Source: Aurantibacillus circumpalustris (GTDB taxonomy: Bacteria > Bacteroidota > Bacteroidia > B-17B0 > Aurantibacillaceae). From it: a DNA stretch of 64,000 nucleotides. This document shows positions 26,931-36,571 of this stretch, piece by piece (position 1 is the first letter of the stretch; each line of letters starts with the position of its first letter). The translations under genes were made by a program, and so were the position numbers. The stretch is from NCBI RefSeq assembly GCF_029625215.1, contig NZ_CP121197.1, positions 3,100,001 through 3,164,000 of the forward strand, in the 5' to 3' direction. Below the pieces are notes generated by a model. That model worked only from the letters and a program-made list of their open reading frames with translations, searched no databases and was not told where the DNA came from.

Positions 26931-28856
26931 ATGAAAAAAATTACTTTAGCTCTTTTTGCTGTTGTATGTTGTGTAGGTTCGGTTTTAAGCCAGGCAAACT
27001 ATAATTTAGTTGCCCCCCCTAATCAAAATGCAACTTCTTCCCTTCGTGCACCGAATGGAACCTCTGTACATGCTTTCCAGCGTGCGGTAATGTATATTCA
27101 TCCTTACGAATTGTTGCCAATGAACCAATCTTCAATTACATCAGTAAGCTTCCAATATACAACAGGTACTGGTTCAATACCAGTTGTAGGTAATTTTACC
27201 TTATATCTTCAAAACACAACTAATTTTGCTTACGCAAAAGGTTCAACTTATTCTGGTGCTTTAACTGGAATGCAAAATGTGTATTCAGGAACTTATACTG
27301 TTCCTTCTACTCCTGGTCCAGCTACAGTTACTATTCCATTAGGGACAGCTTTTCAGTTTACTGGTGATGGCTTGTACGTTGGTTGGGATTTTGCGTCTAC
27401 CGGTCCATTTGCGACTAATGCGGCAACTTACGTTTGTTCAAACGTATTTAATGGGGTCGCGGAAGCTTGGTTAGGTTCAATTGATGCGCCAACAGGTGGT
27501 ACTATTGGAAATACTTTTGCTGGTTCTAATTTTAGACCGTCTTTAATATTTAATGCGGTGAACACTGCTACAAATGAAATTGAAGTACTTGATATCATTG
27601 CTCCAGGAAGAGTTTCAAAATTATTTAATTCTCCACAAACTGTCCTTACCAAAATTGTTAATTCAAGTATTGCAGCTCAAAACAACGTAACAGTTGCTTT
27701 AAATGCAGTGGGTGCAAACCCTTATACAGCGACTCAAACATTAAATATGGCGCCTGGATCTATCACTACATTAACTTGGAGTGCTTACAATCCAGTTACA
27801 GATGGTCAAAGCACAATTACTGCTGCCGCTTTAATCGCCGATCAAAATACTGCAAACAATTCTAAATCATGGGTTCAAGTAGTTTCTTGCGGTGATATCG
27901 CGCAACATTCTCCAAGCACAACTTTCAACAGTTCTTACGGATATGGTGGAAGTTCTGGTTCAGGATGTTTTGTGTCAAAACATGTTATACCAAGCTCTGC
28001 TTCCTTAACAGCTGTTAGAGTAGCTATTGGTGCTGCTACTTCGAATACTCAATCGTGTTATGGTGTATTGGTAAATTCTGCTGGAGCCATTCTTGCTACT
28101 TCAAACAATACAACTACAATTGCTCCTTCAACAACTGTAACTTTTAATTTTGCAGATGTAGCCGTAACTACTGGTACCTATTATGTAGGTCTTGCACAAC
28201 CATCTAGTGGTTACTATCCAATGGCATATGTAACAAACACTGTATTTATTCCTGGTAATTATTATGTTGTTCCCCTTACTGGTGGTACAATTAGTCAATC
28301 GGCTAACGACGGTTATTTTGGAATTGAAGCGTTATTTACGTTTTCTAATACAGCAGTTTCTGCTACAGCGAGTAAAACGCTTGTTTGTAAAACTAATTCA
28401 ATTACTTTAACAGCAAATGGATTAACTACTTACACATGGACAGGCGGACTAACTGGATCGGTAGTTGTTGTTACTCCAACTGTATCTGGTACAGGTGGTG
28501 GAGTTGCAGTGTTTACTGTGACAGGAACTGATGCTGTTACTGGCTGTAAAGGTAATGTTGCGGCTTTAACTGTTAGCGTAAGCGCTTGTACAGGTATTGC
28601 TTCAAACAACTCAAATGGTTTTGATGTAAAGTTATTCCCAAATCCTGCTGCAAATGGTAAATCTACAATATCTGGTCTTTCTGGAACTAACAGAATAACC
28701 GTATACAACAGCATTGGGCAAGTTATTTTAACTCAAAATGTTTCGGAAGATACTATGAGTTTAGATCTTTCTAACCAACCTTCTGGTAATTACCTTGTTA
28801 AAATTACTGACTCAAACAGTGAGTCAAGAACAATAAAGGTGGTTAACCAAAACTAA
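26931..28856 (+). CDS. T9SS type A sorting domain-containing secreted protein, 641 aa
   Basis: The signal peptide MKKITLALFAVVCCVGSVLSQ fixes the ATG at 26931; a TTG ten codons upstream lies in the promoter and is rejected. The body is Ser/Thr/Asn/Gly-rich beta structure. The last 75 residues form a T9SS type A sorting domain (KLFPNPA...GKSTISGL, VYNSIGQVI, LDLSNQPSGNYLVKI, KVVNQN). It is exported by the PorD-dependent type IX system and anchored or released at the surface. It is a tandem paralogue of the next gene, with closely similar layout and sorting domain. Function of the body is unknown. Confidence 0.88.
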   Translation: MKKITLALFAVVCCVGSVLSQANYNLVAPPNQNATSSLRAPNGTSVHAFQRAVMYIHPYELLPMNQSSITSVSFQYTTGTGSIPVVGNFTLYLQNTTNFAYAKGSTYSGALTGMQNVYSGTYTVPSTPGPATVTIPLGTAFQFTGDGLYVGWDFASTGPFATNAATYVCSNVFNGVAEAWLGSIDAPTGGTIGNTFAGSNFRPSLIFNAVNTATNEIEVLDIIAPGRVSKLFNSPQTVLTKIVNSSIAAQNNVTVALNAVGANPYTATQTLNMAPGSITTLTWSAYNPVTDGQSTITAAALIADQNTANNSKSWVQVVSCGDIAQHSPSTTFNSSYGYGGSSGSGCFVSKHVIPSSASLTAVRVAIGAATSNTQSCYGVLVNSAGAILATSNNTTTIAPSTTVTFNFADVAVTTGTYYVGLAQPSSGYYPMAYVTNTVFIPGNYYVVPLTGGTISQSANDGYFGIEALFTFSNTAVSATASKTLVCKTNSITLTANGLTTYTWTGGLTGSVVVVTPTVSGTGGGVAVFTVTGTDAVTGCKGNVAALTVSVSACTGIASNNSNGFDVKLFPNPAANGKSTISGLSGTNRITVYNSIGQVILTQNVSEDTMSLDLSNQPSGNYLVKITDSNSESRTIKVVNQN

Positions 28857-28872
28857 AAAAATCTTTTTTCTT

Positions 28873-28908
28873 AAAAGCCCCACTGTGTTTTCAGTGGGGC
28901 TTTTTTTA
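28873..28908 (+). terminator. Rho-independent terminator
   Basis: A perfect 13-bp stem AAAAGCCCCACTG/CAGTGGGGCTTTT with a T-run. Confidence 0.92.
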
Positions 28909-28990
28909 TTATAAGTGGTGGAATTTAATAGACAGTTGTTGTTAGACACTTAGTTTTTTTTACTAATTTTAGAAAATATATAAATTACAC

Positions 28991-30967
28991 ATGATGAAAA
29001 AAATTACATTAATCTTATTTGCTCTTGCAGCTTTTTCTAGACCTTCATTTGGTCAAGCCGTAATATCGGTCGATGCTCCACAATATAATGGCGATTTTTC
29101 TGCCTTTGTAGGTCCTAATGGATTCACATCGTCTACTCTAACAATTGCTTACCACAGGGCTTGCTATTTAATTTCTCAAGCTGAGCTGTCGCGTATGGTT
29201 TTAACAAATAGTATAGTTACTGATTTTGGTTTTGATATATTCAGACCTGCAAACGTTGCTTGTACAGGTCAATTTACCCTTTATCTTCAGAATACCACGG
29301 ACGTTACGTACAATAAGGGTACAAGTTTCCCAGCCTTGTTAACTGGTATGTCTACCAACTTTAATGGAAATTTGGTGTTACCAACAGGTTCGCAAAATGC
29401 AACCACATCGGTAAGTGTGCCGTTGTCGAACACATTCACGTATACTGGAGGTAGCATGTATGTTGCATTTGATTGGCACACCACGACGCCTACGTCAACA
29501 ATAACAACACGTTACTTAACACATGCAGACGGGCCTACCACGAATTTAGGATGCAATTCTTCTGCGCCTTCTGCGGGACCTGCACCAACCACTTTAACAC
29601 TCGATGTTAGAAGGCCAGCGATGCGTTTTAAAGCTACCAACACAGCTACAAATGAAGTAGGTGTAGTTTCAATTCAAGCTCCAGGCTTGGTTTCAAAATT
29701 AGTTAATCCAGGCCATACTATTAGTGCTACTCTTCGGAATAATGGGGTGAATCCTTTAAGCAATGTTCAGGTGTCACTAAATGTTTCGGGCGCTAACACT
29801 TTTAATAACGTGCAAGCTGTTAATATTCCAGCTGGTGGAACTGTAAACGTAAATTTCACTGGTTTTACACCTTCTACTAACGGATTAAATACAATGTCGG
29901 TTTTAACTTCATCAGATCAGTATAATGATAATAATGGAGTGGCGTGGACTCAAACGGTGAATTGTTCAGATTACGGTAACAACCCTCCTTACGCAGCAGC
30001 AACTTTTAGCAGCGGTTCTTACGGTTATGGTGGTCAAGCAATAATTGCAACTCCACTTAAAGCGTCTAGTACTTGTAGTATGACTGGTATTAAATTTGCG
30101 CCAGGGCAATTACAATCTGGGACAAGTTCGATTACAGGCGTTCTATTGGATGCTGGTGGATTTATTTTAGCAACTACCAATACTGTTAATGTGACTACTG
30201 GAAGTTTTGGTACTTATTTAAATCTTACATTTACTAACTCTCCTGCTATTGAGTTAACGGGTGGTTCTAATTATTACTATGGTATTGCTCAATTAAGTTC
30301 CAGCACTTTTCCTTTCGGTACAAGAGCGGTACTTGCCACTACTAACCTAAATCTTTATTATACCGTTCCAATCGCTGGTGGATCAATAGGTTCTCCTCAA
30401 AATCACATGGGTTATCTTGGATTACAGGCGGTACTTGGTTTTAGTAATACAACGATTGAAGCAACAGCTTCAGAAACAGTTGTTTGTAAAGGAAGTACAA
30501 GTACAGTAACTTTAACCGCAATTGGTGGGTCAAGTACTTTTACTTGGACTCCAGGCAACCTTCAGGGAAGTAGTGTAGTTGTAACACCAACAATAGCGAA
30601 TGTTAATGGTGGAATCGTGAATTATCAAGTTACAGGTACAGACGCTGCTACTGGTTGTAAGAGTAATACGTATCTTTTACAAGTAAAAGTAGATTTGTGC
30701 ACAGCTTTATCATCAAATACTTCTAATGGATATGATTTAAAATTATTCCCTAATCCTGCGACAAATGGTAAATCTACAATTTCTGGTTTTACTGGAACAA
30801 ACATTGTAACGGTTTATAACAGTATTGGTCAGGTTGTGTTAACTCAAAGCGTGTCTGAAGATACTATGAGTTTAGATCTTTCCAATCAACCAGCTGGTAA
30901 TTACCTTGTTAAAATAACTGGTTCTGATAGTGAATCAAGAATAGTTAAAGTTGTAAATCAACGCTAG
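28991..30967 (+). CDS. T9SS type A sorting domain-containing secreted protein, 658 aa
   Basis: Signal peptide MMKKITLILFALAAFSRPSFGQ, a long Ser/Thr-rich beta-strand body with repeats shared with its upstream paralogue (TATNEVGVVSIQAPGLVSKL against TATNEIEVLDIIAPGRVSKL), and a C-terminal T9SS domain (KLFPNPATNGKSTISGF, VYNSIGQVV, LDLSNQPAGNYLVKI). The two genes clearly arose by tandem duplication; the sorting domains are far more alike than the bodies. Expected to be a surface or secreted protein of unknown function. Confidence 0.88.
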   Translation: MMKKITLILFALAAFSRPSFGQAVISVDAPQYNGDFSAFVGPNGFTSSTLTIAYHRACYLISQAELSRMVLTNSIVTDFGFDIFRPANVACTGQFTLYLQNTTDVTYNKGTSFPALLTGMSTNFNGNLVLPTGSQNATTSVSVPLSNTFTYTGGSMYVAFDWHTTTPTSTITTRYLTHADGPTTNLGCNSSAPSAGPAPTTLTLDVRRPAMRFKATNTATNEVGVVSIQAPGLVSKLVNPGHTISATLRNNGVNPLSNVQVSLNVSGANTFNNVQAVNIPAGGTVNVNFTGFTPSTNGLNTMSVLTSSDQYNDNNGVAWTQTVNCSDYGNNPPYAAATFSSGSYGYGGQAIIATPLKASSTCSMTGIKFAPGQLQSGTSSITGVLLDAGGFILATTNTVNVTTGSFGTYLNLTFTNSPAIELTGGSNYYYGIAQLSSSTFPFGTRAVLATTNLNLYYTVPIAGGSIGSPQNHMGYLGLQAVLGFSNTTIEATASETVVCKGSTSTVTLTAIGGSSTFTWTPGNLQGSSVVVTPTIANVNGGIVNYQVTGTDAATGCKSNTYLLQVKVDLCTALSSNTSNGYDLKLFPNPATNGKSTISGFTGTNIVTVYNSIGQVVLTQSVSEDTMSLDLSNQPAGNYLVKITGSDSESRIVKVVNQR

Positions 30968-30986
30968 TAAATTATTTTATTTTACT

Positions 30987-31017
30987 AAGCCCCTCCAGAA
31001 ATGGTGGGGCTTTTTTA
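30987..31017 (+). terminator. Rho-independent terminator
   Basis: The stem AAGCCCCTCC/GGTGGGGCTT has one mismatch and a 6-nt loop and is followed by T6. Confidence 0.85.
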
Positions 31018-31109
31018 TTTAAGTTGCTCGGTTGAAATGTTAAATTATTAAGCATTTAGTAATTGGCTTTTATTTTGTTTAACTTTAATAAACACTAAAA
31101 CCCTGCACA

Positions 31110-32948
31110 ATGAAAAAAGAAATTCTTTCAGCAACAATAACTTTTGTTTTTTGTTATTGTGGTTTAGCTCAACAATCCAGTATTATGACACAAACTGCTT
31201 TAATTGAGTCTTCTTTAATGAGTCTTGAAACGACTAACCCAATTTACGCGAAATCTGCTTCAACCACTATTTATGATACTTTGGATTACTTTTTCCTCAA
31301 ACACTATTATCGTAATCCTAACACTCCTCCTACAGCCCCTGCTAATTTGCAATTCACCACGTTAAAGTCACCTTACACGAACACATTAATAAATATTGGG
31401 GCATGTGGAGCTTCTTTTTATAATACGGCGAGTATACAAGTGCACGGCTTGAAAGGTTTGGTAATTAAGCAGACCCCATCTACTAGTCAAAGTGTGCCAG
31501 TAAAGCTTTATTTGTGTAATGCTGGTTTAACAGGCATTCCCATTATGCCACCGCTTGACTCAGTATTAACCAGTGTTTCCTCATCCACATCTGGTGTTTG
31601 GGTAGGGGGTAGCTTTACTTCGCCGGTAAATGTAACGGGCAACTTTACTGTACTCTTTAAAAACGGATCAACATTTTCCGGTGATACTGTAAGGTTATTT
31701 CTTAATAATGCGTTTACATCTACCGCTACTACCGTTCCATTAAGTCAAAGGTATGGCGAGGGTTTGGGCATTATGCGATTTAATGGTATTTTTCAAAAAA
31801 CCACTGGGGCTTTTGGTGGTTCTGTTGGTAATGACTATGAATTTGTTGTATCCGCTTATGTGTCTTTTAATATGAACGCAGTTGCAGCTGCAGTGACACC
31901 AAGTATTTGTAACTATAACAGTGCCAGTTTTGTAAATAATTCGGATCCAATTGGTATTATTGAAAACCGTCAGTTTAATTTTAATAAATTTAAACCCTAT
32001 TGGGCACCAACCAATGCGTTAATGCCATTAACTGATTCTATCTATAACTGGACTTTTACAGGTTCAACTACCGGGCCATCAACGTTGAAAAACCCAACAG
32101 CATTTTTTAATGTTTTAGGAACGCAATCTGCTAATTTAATAGTGAAGTATAAACGTTCCAGACCTGTAGGTCAATCACAAATAGACGTAAACTCCGCACA
32201 AATAGATGTAAATAATGGCTCTGCGCCGATAATTAGCGTTTCCGGACAAACTAAGTTTTGTGGTACTTCGTCTGTAACTACCACACTTTTTTGTAGTGGC
32301 AGCACCAGTTATACTTGGGCAGCACCACTTAATAGTGTTTCTCCTTTTGTTACGATTACACAAACAGCTAGTAGCGCTGTTTATAGTGTAAGTGCACTAT
32401 CCTCAGGATGCACGGCGGTTAAAGTAGTCACTATTACTATTGATCCAGTGCCAAGTGTAAGTTTAACAATCAATACACCAGTTGTTTGTACAAAATCAAC
32501 AGGCGGCAGCACGCTTGCACTTACGGGTGTTCCTTCTGGTGGCGTATATTCTGGAGCTAATGTTAGTGGTAGTAATTTTAACCCTCCAAGCATAGCTGGA
32601 ACTTTCTCAGTCATCTATTCCTATACTAACAGCACTACCGAATGTTCAAACACAGCCACTAAAGAAATTAGCGTTGTAAACTGTAGTGGTTTGGTTCAAA
32701 ATAATTCGAATCCAAATCTGGTCTATTATCCAAACCCTGTTACAAATGGATTAATTCTGCTTAAAAATCTAGAAGGGTCTAATAAAATTCAAGTATTTGA
32801 CGTACTTGGCCGTTCAATTCTGACAGTACAAAGTGATAAAATTGAAGTAGAAATAGATCTTTCTGATCAGGCAAGAGGTAATTATTTTTTAAAAGTAACG
32901 CATTCGAATGGATCAGCTAAAATTCTAAAAATTGTTAATCAAAACTAA
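31110..32948 (+). CDS. T9SS type A sorting domain-containing secreted protein, 612 aa
   Basis: A signal peptide (MKKEILSATITFVFCYCGLAQ) leads into beta-rich sequence. PKD/Ig-like segments include NWTFTGSTTGPSTLKNPTAFFNVLGTQ and SGSTSYTWAAP, and the C-terminus is a T9SS domain (VYYPNPVTNGLILLKNL, IQVFDVLGRSI, IDLSDQARGNYFLKV, KIVNQN). The body differs from the two preceding cargo genes, but the sorting domain is of the same type. Surface or secreted; role unknown. Confidence 0.87.
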   Translation: MKKEILSATITFVFCYCGLAQQSSIMTQTALIESSLMSLETTNPIYAKSASTTIYDTLDYFFLKHYYRNPNTPPTAPANLQFTTLKSPYTNTLINIGACGASFYNTASIQVHGLKGLVIKQTPSTSQSVPVKLYLCNAGLTGIPIMPPLDSVLTSVSSSTSGVWVGGSFTSPVNVTGNFTVLFKNGSTFSGDTVRLFLNNAFTSTATTVPLSQRYGEGLGIMRFNGIFQKTTGAFGGSVGNDYEFVVSAYVSFNMNAVAAAVTPSICNYNSASFVNNSDPIGIIENRQFNFNKFKPYWAPTNALMPLTDSIYNWTFTGSTTGPSTLKNPTAFFNVLGTQSANLIVKYKRSRPVGQSQIDVNSAQIDVNNGSAPIISVSGQTKFCGTSSVTTTLFCSGSTSYTWAAPLNSVSPFVTITQTASSAVYSVSALSSGCTAVKVVTITIDPVPSVSLTINTPVVCTKSTGGSTLALTGVPSGGVYSGANVSGSNFNPPSIAGTFSVIYSYTNSTTECSNTATKEISVVNCSGLVQNNSNPNLVYYPNPVTNGLILLKNLEGSNKIQVFDVLGRSILTVQSDKIEVEIDLSDQARGNYFLKVTHSNGSAKILKIVNQN

Positions 32949-32966
32949 AACTCTGTCAAATTATTT

Positions 32967-32993
32967 AAAAAGCCCTTATCGTGGGCTTTTTTT
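32967..32993 (+). terminator. Rho-independent terminator
   Basis: The 9-bp stem AAAAAGCCC/GGGCTTTTT with a 7-nt loop and T-run. It ends the third T9SS cargo gene just before bamD. Confidence 0.85.
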
Positions 32994-33020
32994 ATTTTTA
33001 AAAAGAGTATTTTTACGCTT

Positions 33021-33818
33021 CTGAAAACTAAGTTTATATTTTTCATTTTTCTTGCAACAGTTGTTCTAACTTCTTGCAATGGATATAATAAACTTTTAAA
33101 AAGTTCCGATTATGAACTTAAATTAAAAAAAGCAAAAGAGTATTACGATAAAGCTTATTACACAAGATCTTCGCAGTTATACGAAGAGTTAATTCCCGTT
33201 GTAAAGGGCACCGATAGGGCTGAAGAAGTTTACTATTATTATACTTGGAGTGAATACTACTTAGGCGATTATATTTTAAGTCAGTACCATTTTAAAAATT
33301 ACACACGCCAATTTCCCAATGGTAAACGTGTTGAGGAGTGCTATTATATGAATGCTTATTGTTATTTCATGAATTCTCCAAACTACAAATTAGATCAGAC
33401 TTACACTAAAAATGCAATCAAGGAATTTCAATCATTTATTGATATATATCCTGAAAGCCCAAAGTTAGACACTTGTAATATTCTAATTGATAAGTTAAGA
33501 GAGAAATTGGAGCTTAAGGACTATGAAATCACTAAACAATACTACAAATTGAGTGATTGGAAAGCTACAGTTGTTGCTGCTAAAAATTTCATTAAGGAAT
33601 ACCCTTCCAGCAACCATAATGATGAGATGTATTATATTATAATTGATTCATACTATACATTAGCACTTAATAGCATACACTCAAAGAAGGAAGAGAGACT
33701 TAACTTTGCTATTGAAAATTATGTCAAATTCTTAGATTTATACCCTAAAAGTTCGTATATTAGCCGCGCAGAAAGTATATATAACAGCAGTAAACGATTA
33801 AAAGATAATTTAAATTAA
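33021..33818 (+). CDS. bamD: Outer-membrane assembly lipoprotein BamD, non-ATG start, 265 aa
   Basis: Only residues from 33348 are preceded by an ATG, but the frame stays open upstream and encodes a lipoprotein signal (KTKFIFFIFLATVVLTSC) and the first TPR-like repeats (KAKEYYDKAYYTRSSQLYEELI, YHFKNYTRQFPNGKRVEECYY). The most likely start is CTG at 33021; ATT at 33009 is an alternative. BamD is the lipoprotein of the BAM complex that inserts outer-membrane beta-barrels; the length of 265 aa is normal. The order bamD-rpoZ-coaBC-porD is conserved in Bacteroidota. An automatic start at 33348 would remove the signal peptide and about 110 residues. Confidence 0.85.
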   Translation: MKTKFIFFIFLATVVLTSCNGYNKLLKSSDYELKLKKAKEYYDKAYYTRSSQLYEELIPVVKGTDRAEEVYYYYTWSEYYLGDYILSQYHFKNYTRQFPNGKRVEECYYMNAYCYFMNSPNYKLDQTYTKNAIKEFQSFIDIYPESPKLDTCNILIDKLREKLELKDYEITKQYYKLSDWKATVVAAKNFIKEYPSSNHNDEMYYIIIDSYYTLALNSIHSKKEERLNFAIENYVKFLDLYPKSSYISRAESIYNSSKRLKDNLN

Positions 33819-33819
33819 C

Positions 33820-34146
33820 ATGGATTTTAAGAAAACAAACGCCGAACAAAGTATTGTAACACGTGATATTCGTAGATTTGATGGGTCAACCGGTAATATT
33901 TACGAGGCGGTTTCCATTATGAGTAAACGTGCAAACCAGATTAGTTCTGAAATTAAAGAAGAATTATCAGGCAAATTACAAGAATTTAGTAGCCATACCG
34001 ATAATCTTGAAGAGGTTTTTGAAAACAGAGAGCAAATCGAGATATCTAAACACTACGAAAAATTACCAAAACCAACTTTAATTTCTATCCAGGAGTTTTT
34101 GGAAGAAAAAGTTTATTACCGCAATCCTTCTAAAGAAGTTAAATAA
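33820..34146 (+). CDS. rpoZ: RNA polymerase omega/Rpb6-like subunit, 108 aa
   Basis: The omega signature GNIYEAVSIMSKRANQI is followed by a divergent C-terminal half (LEEVFENREQIEISKHYEKLPKPT) typical of the Bacteroidota form. Omega helps RNA polymerase assembly. It starts 1 nt after the bamD stop codon and lies upstream of coaBC, as in related genomes. Confidence 0.85.
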   Translation: MDFKKTNAEQSIVTRDIRRFDGSTGNIYEAVSIMSKRANQISSEIKEELSGKLQEFSSHTDNLEEVFENREQIEISKHYEKLPKPTLISIQEFLEEKVYYRNPSKEVK

Positions 34147-34198
34147 AACATAACACCCAAAAGTTTTGGGAGGCTTTATCATTAATTAGAAAAAATCT

Positions 34199-34236
34199 AA
34201 AAGGCAGTAAGCTAAGGCTTTACTGCCTTTTGTTTT
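34199..34236 (+). terminator. Rho-independent terminator
   Basis: A perfect 12-bp stem AAAAGGCAGTAA/TTACTGCCTTTT. A second perfect palindrome (CCCAAAAGTTTTGGG, 34156-34170) lies between the rpoZ stop codon and this hairpin. It separates bamD-rpoZ from coaBC, so coaBC probably has its own promoter. Confidence 0.85.
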
Positions 34237-34299
34237 TAATTCGTTTTACTTAACTTCATACTCATTCAAAACAGATTCAATTCGACGTCGACACGCAGA

Positions 34300-35493
34300 A
34301 TGCTAAATGGTAAAAAAATAATTTTAGGAATAACAGGGGGCATTGCCGCGTATAAGTGTGGGCACTTAGTTAGACTAATGGTTAAACAGGGCGCTGAAGT
34401 AAAAGTTATATTAAGTCATTCCGCATTACAATTCATTACTCCCCAAACACTTTCCGTTTTAAGTAAAAACGAAGTATTAACTGATTTTTTCGATAAAAAT
34501 TTTAATTGGAACAATCATGTTCATCTAGCCGAGTGGGCGGATGTTGTGCTCATAGCTCCTTTAACTGCAAACAGTCTCGCTAAAATGGCAAGCGGAGCAT
34601 GTGATTCTATATTATTGGCAACCTACCTTTCAGCCAGGACAAAAACTATTGTAGCACCAGCAATGGATTTAGATATGTTTCAGCACCCTTCTGTAAAAAA
34701 GAACTTAGAAACACTCAAGTCTTACAAGAATGAAATCATACCTGTAGAGACTGGTGAACTGGCAAGTGGTTTAGTAGGGGAGGGGAGAATGGCTGAACCA
34801 GAAAACATTGTGAGTTACCTTAACGACTTTTTTACAAAAAACCTCCCATTAAAAGGTAAATCAGCTCTTGTTAATGCCGGACCTACTTACGAGTCTATTG
34901 ACCCAGTTCGTTTTATAGGCAACAGAAGTAGCGGAAAAATGGGCATTGCAATAGCTGAATCGCTTGTATTCATGGGGGCGCAAGTAACGCTGGTTTTAGG
35001 CCCCTCACAGGTAGAAATAAAAAACAAAACAATAAAAGTTTTAAGGGTTGAAAGTAGCGAAGAAATGTATGACGCAATGTTAGCGAACTATAGTGAGAAG
35101 GATATTGTTATTTGCAGCGCTGCGGTTGCAGATTATAAAGCGGCTAACGTTAGCGAACTTAAAATTAAAAAAAAGGAAGACAATTTTAAGCTTGATCTGA
35201 TTAAAACAAAGGACATTTTATTAGAATTGGGTAAACAAAAAAAGAACCAATGTCTCGTAGGCTTTGCCTTAGAAACAAATAACTTAGAAGAATACGCGAA
35301 ACAAAAATTGAAAAACAAAAACCTTGATTTAGTTGTTGCTAATTCGGCAAGTGATGTCGGTAGTGGTTTTAGTGGTGATACAAACAAAATAACAATTATT
35401 GACAAACACAATAAAATCACTAATTTTGAGTTGAAAAGTAAGCAGAAAGCTGCATCTGATATTGTTAATTATATTATTGATTTTGTAAAATAA
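34300..35493 (+). CDS. coaBC: Bifunctional phosphopantothenoylcysteine decarboxylase/phosphopantothenate-cysteine ligase
   Basis: The N-terminal CoaC half has the FMN-binding GITGGIAAYK, the active-site His region NNHVHLAEWAD, PLTANSLAKMASGACDSIL and the APAMDLDMF block. The C-terminal CoaB half has LVNAGPTYESIDPVRFIGNRSSGKMG, SAAVADYKA and the LVGFALETN motif. The 397-aa length is normal. It converts 4'-phosphopantothenate to 4'-phosphopantetheine in coenzyme A synthesis. PorD follows 8 nt later. Confidence 0.96.
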   Translation: MLNGKKIILGITGGIAAYKCGHLVRLMVKQGAEVKVILSHSALQFITPQTLSVLSKNEVLTDFFDKNFNWNNHVHLAEWADVVLIAPLTANSLAKMASGACDSILLATYLSARTKTIVAPAMDLDMFQHPSVKKNLETLKSYKNEIIPVETGELASGLVGEGRMAEPENIVSYLNDFFTKNLPLKGKSALVNAGPTYESIDPVRFIGNRSSGKMGIAIAESLVFMGAQVTLVLGPSQVEIKNKTIKVLRVESSEEMYDAMLANYSEKDIVICSAAVADYKAANVSELKIKKKEDNFKLDLIKTKDILLELGKQKKNQCLVGFALETNNLEEYAKQKLKNKNLDLVVANSASDVGSGFSGDTNKITIIDKHNKITNFELKSKQKAASDIVNYIIDFVK

Positions 35494-35501
35494 AATTCTG
35501 T

Positions 35502-36404
35502 ATGAAAACTAAGGTCCTATTTCTAACGGTGTTTTTGCTAAGTGCCAAATTAGTTTTTACCCAAGAGTTAAATTGTCAGGTAACAATCAATTATGATCAA
35601 ATACAAGGATCAACCAATAAGCAAATATTCGATCAACTAAAAAGATCCGTTCTGGAATTCATGAATAATACAAAATGGACTACTGAAATTTTTTCGCAAC
35701 AGGAAAAAATAGATTGTTCATTTCTAATCATCATTAAGCAATCCTTAGGAGGAGATATTTATTCAGGCTCTATTCAGGTAACAAGCAATCGGCCTGTATT
35801 TAAGAGTTCTTACGCGACACCAGTTCTCAATATTGAAGATGAATTTTTTCAATTTAAGTTTCAACAATTCTCGCAGTTAGAATTTAATATAAATAGTTTT
35901 CAAAATAACCTTACATCTGTACTGGCATACTATGCTTATGTGGTTCTTGCAACAGATTATGACACCTTTGCTCCGTTGGGAGGAACTAACTATTGGCAAA
36001 AAGCTCAACTCATCGTTCAAAATGCACAAGGTGCTGACGAGGCTGGTTGGAAACAGAGTCAATCTGGCCAAAAAAACCGATATTGGTTAACAGAAAACAC
36101 ATTACAGCCTTTATTTAAAGGAATAAGGGACTGTATGTATTCCTATAACCTGAGCGGATTAGATCACATGAGCGAGGGACCAGAGGCGGCCAGAACCACT
36201 ATTTTAACTTCTCTTGAATTATTAATTCCCGTAGCAAAATCACGACCAGCATCATTCAACATGCAAGTTTTTTTTAACGCGAAAAGAGATGAGATCATTA
36301 ATATTTTTAAGGGCGGAACACCAGAAGAGAAAACCAAAGTGCTGGAAATTCTTTCGACCATAGATCCAGCTGGTACCACCAAGTATCAAAAAATTTCAGG
36401 TTAA
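35502..36404 (+). CDS. porD: T9SS-associated protein PorD (DUF4835 family), 300 aa
   Basis: A signal peptide (MKTKVLFLTVFLLSAKLVFTQ) precedes ELNCQVTINYDQIQGSTNKQIFDQL, the characteristic DUF4835 opening, and later YYAYVVLATDYDTFAPLGG and WKQSQSGQKNRYWLTEN. PorD is a periplasmic protein needed for type IX secretion, consistent with the three T9SS cargo genes upstream. Its position just after coaBC is the conserved one. Confidence 0.92.
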   Translation: MKTKVLFLTVFLLSAKLVFTQELNCQVTINYDQIQGSTNKQIFDQLKRSVLEFMNNTKWTTEIFSQQEKIDCSFLIIIKQSLGGDIYSGSIQVTSNRPVFKSSYATPVLNIEDEFFQFKFQQFSQLEFNINSFQNNLTSVLAYYAYVVLATDYDTFAPLGGTNYWQKAQLIVQNAQGADEAGWKQSQSGQKNRYWLTENTLQPLFKGIRDCMYSYNLSGLDHMSEGPEAARTTILTSLELLIPVAKSRPASFNMQVFFNAKRDEIINIFKGGTPEEKTKVLEILSTIDPAGTTKYQKISG

Positions 36405-36571
36405 TTTTTTAAAATTTTCAATAATTTTTGCTGTTTGTACCTTACTGTTTTTGTAGCTGAAGGTTAATTTGAAACAGAATGTTAAATCTTTTGGGGGTAG
36501 GCTTCACTTTCTTAGTCATATGGTAAATACTATTTCTCTAGCGAGTTAATATTAACCTTAAAAGAAGCTTT

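Noticed and set aside
33348-33818. Starting bamD at the first ATG
   Set aside because: This would remove the lipoprotein signal and the first repeats that are clearly encoded upstream in the same frame.
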